A DNA stretch of 9,670 nucleotides from an uncultured bacterium. GTDB taxonomy: Bacteria; Patescibacteriota; Minisyncoccia; Phycocordibacterales; UBA5272. Shown piece after piece: positions 5,518 through 9,670 of the stretch. The stretch's first letter is position 1. Every line of letters begins with the position of its first letter. A program made the translations under genes and the position numbers. Below the pieces are notes generated by a model. The model ran no database searches. It saw only the letters and a program-made list of their open reading frames with translations, and was not told the origin of the DNA. Where the stretch lies: the NCBI GenBank assembly GCA_903834855.1, contig CAILKS010000005.1, positions 1 through 9,670 on the forward strand. Direction: 5' to 3'.

Positions 5518-5644
5518 AATTTCGCGGAAAATTGTTCCAGATACGAGGAGCTTAGGAATTTTTCAAAGGAGACGTACGAAGTAGTACGTTGACTGAGAAA
5601 AATTCCGTAGCGACAAAGTAGATGGAATGATTTTACGTGAAATT
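5518..5644 (+). repeat. structured palindromic element, copy 3
   Basis: The outer stem AATTTCGCG (5518-5526) pairs with CGTGAAATT (5636-5644) through one G-U. After one mismatch, AAAATTGTTCCA (5528-5539) pairs with TGGAATGATTTT (5623-5634) through two G-U pairs. Then come a tandem G-A step (5540-5541/5621-5622), TAC with GTA, a 5x6 loop GAGGA (5545-5549)/GACAAA (5612-5617), GCT with AGC, a perfect 10-bp stem 5555-5564 with 5597-5606, a 7x7 loop, and hairpin ACGTAC 5572-5577 with GTACGT 5584-5589. Its last base is shared with the secY stop codon (5644-5646), so it is immediately 3' of secY. Confidence 0.85.
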
Positions 5645-6906
5645 TAATATTCGCGCATTGAGAGCTGAGCATCAACCTTTTTGATAAGATCAAGTACAAC
5701 TGAAATCGCAATCAAAAGAGAAGTTCCACCAACTTGTATTGCCGTTAAACCTGTAATAGCTTGAACAATAACCGGAAGTACTGCAACCAATCCTAAGAAG
5801 ACTGCACCAAAGAGAGTAATACGAGCAAGAACATATCCTATATATTCAGCAGTTGCGAGCCCTGGACGAAATCCTGGAATAAAAGCACCATTCTTTTGTA
5901 AATTATCTGCTGTCTTTTCTGGATCGAACATTACCGCTGTATAGAAGTAAGTAAACATAACTACAAGCAAGAAATAAAGTCCACCATAAATCCACTGATT
6001 AGCTAATGCTGTGTTAACACTTCGTGCAATTGCTTGCAACACAGCCTGTGATGATGTTGCAAATAACTGAGATAGTAACTGTGGGAAAAGAAGAATTGAA
6101 ATAGCGAAAATAATTGGTACAACTCCTGCTTGATTCAAGCGGAGTGGAAGATATGTAGAATTTGTTATTGTAGAAGATGAGCCAATGCGTGCCTGACGAG
6201 CATAAGTTACAGGTACTGGACGCTCTGCTTCTGTTACATAAACAATTCCCGCAATAACAACTAAAGTAAGAGCTGTAAGAGCTACGAGCATCGGAATCTG
6301 TGCAACATCAAAAGTGACAAAGAACTGTCCTAAGCTTTGTGGAAGTGCAGCAACGATACCAGCAAAAATTATAAGAGAAACTCCATTTCCAATACCATGT
6401 TCGTTGATTTGTTCACCTAACCACATCATAAGCATTGTTCCACCAGTTACAATTGCAATATTTCCAATAAGATCAGGTGTGGCGAGTTGCGAAATAGCAT
6501 TCTGACGTTCAAGAAGTGTAATAAGTGCGAATCCTTGAAGTATAGCAAGTGGCAAGGTAAGCATACGACCGTATTGAACGAATCGTCTACGACCAATCTC
6601 CCCTTCTTCTTGATACATTTCTTTTAGACGTGGTGAGAGCACAGTCATAAGTTGCATAATAATAGAACCTGTAATGTATGGACCAACTCCGAGCATCACT
6701 ATAGAAAAGGCTGAAAGTCCTCCTCCAGCAAAAATGTTTAACAATCCAAAGAAACTATTATTCTGTAAGAATTGCGCCAAATTTTCTGTACTTACTCCTG
6801 GAATAGGAATAGACGCAAGCAAACGAGTAATAATAAGAACAAAGAATACGAACAAAATACGATTACGCATTGTTCTGTCAGAGAAAATAGCCTTTATTGT
6901 TTTCAT
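5644..6906 (-). CDS. secY: SecY, protein-conducting channel subunit of the Sec translocon
   Basis: This is the central membrane channel of the general secretion pathway; it works with SecE, SecG and SecA or ribosomes. From ATG 6906 it is 420 residues, near the usual 420-440, with about ten hydrophobic helices. Family landmarks include IPIPGV after TM1 (33-38), GVGPYITGSIIMQL at 73-86, NEHGIGNGVSLIIF at 168-181, VTYARQAR at 233-240, LPLRLNQAGVVPIIFA at 253-268, FRPG at 346-349 and the C-terminal LDLIKKVDAQL. I prefer ATG 6906 to ATG 6945 because an extended -10 box (6916-6924) lies between them, and the extra 13 residues (MANSCPIWYNSQI) translate promoter and repeat DNA. adk and map follow as in the spc operon, but 315 bases of structured DNA separate it from adk, and rplO is absent upstream. 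Confidence 0.97.
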   Translation of the reverse strand: MKTIKAIFSDRTMRNRILFVFFVLIITRLLASIPIPGVSTENLAQFLQNNSFFGLLNIFAGGGLSAFSIVMLGVGPYITGSIIMQLMTVLSPRLKEMYQEEGEIGRRRFVQYGRMLTLPLAILQGFALITLLERQNAISQLATPDLIGNIAIVTGGTMLMMWLGEQINEHGIGNGVSLIIFAGIVAALPQSLGQFFVTFDVAQIPMLVALTALTLVVIAGIVYVTEAERPVPVTYARQARIGSSSTITNSTYLPLRLNQAGVVPIIFAISILLFPQLLSQLFATSSQAVLQAIARSVNTALANQWIYGGLYFLLVVMFTYFYTAVMFDPEKTADNLQKNGAFIPGFRPGLATAEYIGYVLARITLFGAVFLGLVAVLPVIVQAITGLTAIQVGGTSLLIAISVVLDLIKKVDAQLSMREY

Positions 6907-6915
6907 AATTTGACT

Positions 6916-6924
6916 ATTATACCA
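6916..6924 (-). promoter_or_regulatory. extended -10 promoter of secY
   Basis: TGG-TATAAT on the minus strand is a full extended -10 element ending nine bases before ATG 6906. This implies a leader of only two or three bases. No convincing -35 box is seen; a heptad repeat occupies the upstream DNA. Confidence 0.65.
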
Positions 6925-6928
6925 TATG

Positions 6929-6963
6929 GGGCAGCTGTTAGCCATCGCCGCTTAGCGTGTAGG
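6929..6963. repeat. 7-bp tandem repeat upstream of the secY promoter, five units
   Basis: In plus sense the units are GGGCAGC, TGTTAGC, CATCGCC, GCTTAGC and GTGTAGG, a degenerate nnnTAGC pattern. The block fills the space between the terminator at 6966-7002 and the secY promoter. Confidence 0.7.
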
Positions 6964-6965
6964 AA

Positions 6966-7002
6966 ATACAAAAAGCGACCCCTTCGGGGTCACTTTTTGT
7001 AT
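6966..7002. terminator. palindromic terminator after the secreted protein gene
   Basis: GACCCC and GGGGTC pair around a TTCG loop. The stem extends through one imperfect pair and then through a paired A-tract/T-tract to ATAC/GTAT. The imperfect pair is G-U in minus-strand RNA and C-A in plus, fitting termination of the minus-strand gene at 7052-9616. Either direction could use it. Confidence 0.9.
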
Positions 7003-7051
7003 CTGTATTTTGTATTTAAGCTACATTCTACAAACTAAAGGCTATCGGCTG
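7003..7051. repeat. 7-bp tandem repeat (nnnnCTA), reaching the stop codon of the secreted protein gene
   Basis: From 7003 the 7-base register holds: CTGTATT, TTGTATT, TAAGCTA, CATTCTA, CAAACTA, AAGGCTA and TCGGCTG. The array ends exactly at the stop codon (7052-7054). Confidence 0.82.
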
Positions 7052-9616
7052 TTAACGACAGCTTTCGGTTTTAATCGCCTGTCTTGTAAAGTCATAAACC
7101 ATACCAGTTTGTGGTAGACCTTTCATTGCTTGATAGTCTTTTACAGCTTCTACTGTTTTGTCTCCGTAGAATCCTGTTGGAGCGTCTGTAAGTAGTCCTT
7201 TGTCTTGTAAGAAGGTTTGCAGATTCTTTACTGAGTTAGATTCTGCTCCGCGATGCAGATTACGAGGGATGTTGGTGCAGATTGTTGAAACACCAAGAAC
7301 TTGACTACCCACATCTAAATTCATTGCTATTGGGGTATATGTAACATAAGCACTGATTACAGATGTTCCAGTAGAATTAGCACATGTAATAACATGTTGA
7401 CCAACAGAAAGAACTTTTGATCCTGAAGTTCCTGTCTGAACTATGCCATCCACCATACAAAATGAGGCATTACTTGACCAAGAAACAGAAGCATTGCTAA
7501 CTGTTAAAGATTGACCATTTGATACCGGAGAGCCATTGATTGATAAGTTTAAAGAAGCTGCTGTTGTCACTGTCGCTGCTGTCACCACAAGCGGTCTATA
7601 TACAGTACTACTACATACATTTGAAGCATTACAAGCACGTAGACCCATTGTATATGTAGAACCTGGGGTAACAGTTGGATCTAAAGCTAATGATCCTGAC
7701 CAGCTATTTCCTCCAATTGTTGTATATGCTGTTCCATAATTAACATTGTATTCGAAACGAGTTGCGTTACTTCCAGACCAATTCATGCTGAATGTTTCAT
7801 CTTTACGAACTGTTCCAGATGTTGAGGTTACAACGTTGAAGGAGTTTAGGGTTGGGGTAGTAACAACTGTTGAGGGAGAGTCGATAGTAATTCTCACGGA
7901 GTTCTGTACTGTTGATAATATTTTTCCAGATGGTGCGTATGAACATCCAGATGGGTTACATTCATTTATTGTTGCAGATACTGCATAGGTGCCTGGAACA
8001 TTTAAATAACCATTGCCTCCTGTCCTCCAAACAGCAGAACCAGACGTGGAATTTACAGATAATTCATTGCTTTGTCCTGTTCCACCCTCAACCCCACTAC
8101 CCGTAGTATTAATACCGGTAATACTGTAAACAACTTGAGAATTTCTCGGTACGCCACTATACGTCCAACTTATTGGAATATTGTCACCAATTTTAAAATT
8201 AGCATTAGGTTGTGGTGATGTAATTATAATTGTTGGTGTCGCTGAATTAGCAACCGTAATCGTATACGTAGCAGGTGTAGATCCTACTCCACTATCATTA
8301 AAACAAACAAGCTTTCTTGAAAGATTCTGAGTAATTGTTCCTAATAGACCAGCTGGGAAAGTATGAGTTGCTTCTACGCTATTCCAAAGTACAGTACCTG
8401 GATAAGAAGCAGTGGCAGTTGAAGGATCATAAATTACACAATTTCGTGTTTGACCTACTGAAGTATATGAATATGCTGGGTTACTTTGACCTGATGTGAT
8501 GGTTGAAGAAGATGGAGACCATGAGACAGTTGGGGCTGCGGCCGTCGAAGCACAATTACTTAAACAGCTCCCCAAAGTGACAGTCATTCCACGCCAAGGA
8601 GATGTATATGATACAGTTGTAACCCCCGACTGAGTCACACTTCCACCAAAAGTGCTCTTACATCCAGCGTCTGCAACAATTAAATTCACTGTTGATCCTA
8701 CTTTAGCTCCAAGGAATTGAGCTATAGACCCTAGACTTGAATCACTTGAAAATATATTATTAGCACCATTACCCCAAACAGATCCGCCAGAGACACCTGC
8801 TACGACAGTCTTATTCCCTGGTGTTACAGTGCCGGTACAAGAAGATACCGAAGCACTCGGTGTAAACGAAGCTGAAGCAGGAGCAGCTATACTTTGAATA
8901 TTCTGACCAGCAGAGTTTACTATAACAATCTGACATGTAGTTAATACTCCATTTGGAAGACCTGTTACTGTAATAGCTAGTGGACTTACTGTAGCATCTA
9001 AATAAGTAGCTACTTGATTATTACTTATACATACAGCTCCATATCTTGTAACTGCAACATTACCTGTTGTAGCTGCAGAGTTACCTGCTGTAAAGTTAAG
9101 TGTTACACGACCGTCTCCGGGGATGACTGAGGTGATGGTTGGGGGGGTGGGGGTACTAACAATTCCACCACCACAACTCAAACTCTTTATAACAGCTCTA
9201 GTTGTTGCACCTACATAACCATAAGCATATAAATTATTTTGTCTTTGAAATGCTTTTACAGCATTAAAGGTTAATTTACCAAAATACCCCGTTGGATCAC
9301 TATCAAGCAATCCAATATCTTGAAGAAAGAATTGAAGGTCTGATACTTCCCCGTTAGTATTTGAATCTTTTGATTTGGTATAAGTTAAATTATATTTTAA
9401 ATCTGTACATTGAGATCCATTGTCAGGAGGTGGAAGATCCCCCATTGTTTGAGCAGAAGTAAAAGAAAAACATGCACTTAATAAAAGCACTGAAAGAAAG
9501 GTTCCTCTCAGAAAACTACTAATTGTTAGAACCTTTTTATGTCGTCGCTCGGACGAAATATAAAAGATTACTTTTCTAATTCGCTCCTCGCTAGCCAAAA
9601 TAATATATTTTTTCAT
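7052..9616 (-). CDS. secreted multidomain peptidoglycan-binding protein with LCCL-like and Ig-like domains
   Basis: The 854-residue product is exported. A long basic N-terminus (1-38) precedes a hydrophobic core (about 39-54), with possible cleavage at TSA-Q (55/56) or lipobox-type cleavage at LSA-C49. Two PG_binding_1 repeats (about 70-148 and 780-853) sit at the two ends; each has LQxFLQDxGLL and TGxxGxxT-xx-AVK and is bracketed by cysteines (C70/C148, C780/C853) that may form disulfides. Between them are an FN3-like domain (about 158-253), an LCCL-like domain (about 273-350: VWG, then DSS, then GVTTVSYTSPWRGM), and Ser/Thr-rich Ig-like domains to about 762, including an ITSP-xx-IxWTYSG type near 464-575. 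No catalytic motif is seen, so a structural, wall-anchoring or adhesive surface role is inferred. It has its own promoter and a strong terminator, forming a single-gene unit upstream of secY. Confidence 0.88.
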   Translation of the reverse strand: MKKYIILASEERIRKVIFYISSERRHKKVLTISSFLRGTFLSVLLLSACFSFTSAQTMGDLPPPDNGSQCTDLKYNLTYTKSKDSNTNGEVSDLQFFLQDIGLLDSDPTGYFGKLTFNAVKAFQRQNNLYAYGYVGATTRAVIKSLSCGGGIVSTPTPPTITSVIPGDGRVTLNFTAGNSAATTGNVAVTRYGAVCISNNQVATYLDATVSPLAITVTGLPNGVLTTCQIVIVNSAGQNIQSIAAPASASFTPSASVSSCTGTVTPGNKTVVAGVSGGSVWGNGANNIFSSDSSLGSIAQFLGAKVGSTVNLIVADAGCKSTFGGSVTQSGVTTVSYTSPWRGMTVTLGSCLSNCASTAAAPTVSWSPSSSTITSGQSNPAYSYTSVGQTRNCVIYDPSTATASYPGTVLWNSVEATHTFPAGLLGTITQNLSRKLVCFNDSGVGSTPATYTITVANSATPTIIITSPQPNANFKIGDNIPISWTYSGVPRNSQVVYSITGINTTGSGVEGGTGQSNELSVNSTSGSAVWRTGGNGYLNVPGTYAVSATINECNPSGCSYAPSGKILSTVQNSVRITIDSPSTVVTTPTLNSFNVVTSTSGTVRKDETFSMNWSGSNATRFEYNVNYGTAYTTIGGNSWSGSLALDPTVTPGSTYTMGLRACNASNVCSSTVYRPLVVTAATVTTAASLNLSINGSPVSNGQSLTVSNASVSWSSNASFCMVDGIVQTGTSGSKVLSVGQHVITCANSTGTSVISAYVTYTPIAMNLDVGSQVLGVSTICTNIPRNLHRGAESNSVKNLQTFLQDKGLLTDAPTGFYGDKTVEAVKDYQAMKGLPQTGMVYDFTRQAIKTESCR
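9539..9596 (-). repeat. possible relative of the structured element inside the 5' end of the secreted protein gene
   Basis: On the minus strand, CGAGGAGC and later GAGCGACGA flank a hairpin of about 13 bp (CGAATTAGAAAAG, loop TAAT, CTTTTATATTTCG, two mismatches). The two flanks resemble the GAGGAGC and AGCGACAAA internal-loop strands of copies 1 and 3. It encodes the unusual basic stretch before the signal-peptide core. The ACGTAC hairpin and outer stem are missing, so the relationship is uncertain. Confidence 0.3.
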
Positions 9617-9624
9617 ATGTGTAA

Positions 9625-9654
9625 AGTGTATACCCTATTGTAGTGGTGGGTCAA
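9625..9654 (-). promoter_or_regulatory. promoter of the secreted protein gene
   Basis: TTGACC (9654-9649, minus strand) serves as a good -35 box. The -10 box is TATACA (9632-9627, 16-base spacer) or TACACT (9630-9625, 18-base spacer). Either lies 8-10 bases before the ATG at 9616, so the mRNA would have almost no leader. No heptad repeat is present here, unlike at the other promoters. Confidence 0.55.
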
Positions 9655-9670
9655 CGCACAACAAAGACAG

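Noticed and set aside
5502..5711. Minus-strand 69-codon reading frame
   Set aside because: It lies across copy 3 of the structured element and the end of secY in another frame, with no protein-like pattern.
6772..7038. Plus-strand 88-codon reading frame
   Set aside because: It reads antisense through secY, the promoter, heptads and the terminator, so it is a shadow.
7536..8106. Several plus-strand reading frames within the secreted protein gene
   Set aside because: They are antisense to a gene with clear domains; none has a recognisable family pattern.

Overview
This looks like chromosome from a Patescibacteria/CPR bacterium, probably of the Parcubacteria type. That assignment is inference, drawn from protein style: a secreted protein capped by two Cys-bracketed peptidoglycan-binding repeats with Ig-like domains between them, a free-standing conjugative-type ATPase, and a bacterial PH-domain membrane protein. 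The DNA is AT-rich. TAA, TAG and TGA all act as stops, so there is no sign of recoded TGA as in Gracilibacteria/Absconditabacteria. No Shine-Dalgarno sequence is seen at a start codon, except possibly at an internal ATG of the PH gene (500-502) that I do not favour.

Every gene lies on the minus strand. In transcription order (right to left) they are: a long secreted multidomain protein (7052-9616), a terminator (6966-7002), secY (5644-6906), a 315-base structured gap, adk-like kinase (4729-5328), map (3935-4705), a terminator (3867-3899), a type IV secretion/conjugation-type ATPase (1125-3824), a 413-base repeat-rich gap, a 56-residue membrane protein (541-711), and a PH-domain membrane protein that leaves the window at base 1. 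secY-adk-map is the usual trio from the spc ribosomal-protein cluster. Here it has its own promoter and no ribosomal-protein genes beside it.

The non-coding DNA is the most interesting part. First, three copies of a roughly 103-128 base imperfect palindrome (887-989, 997-1124, 5518-5644) fold to one elaborate plan: outer stem, G/A step, short helix, 5x6 purine-rich internal loop, AT-rich stem, 7x7 internal loop, and a terminal ACGTAC/GTACGT hairpin. The stem sequences differ while pairing is kept, partly through G-U pairs that work only in plus-strand RNA. Second, almost every gene junction carries degenerate 7-bp tandem repeats, usually with a fixed CTA/TAG core, which run up to or through stop codons and up to -10 boxes. 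Third, -10 boxes lie only about 6-10 bases before start codons, suggesting leaderless mRNAs. Those boxes also correct two start codons (secY at 6906, ATPase at 3824).

Functionally, the window combines envelope and export genes (SecY, secreted peptidoglycan-binding protein, two membrane proteins), N-terminal Met removal, nucleotide metabolism, and a DNA- or protein-translocation ATPase.
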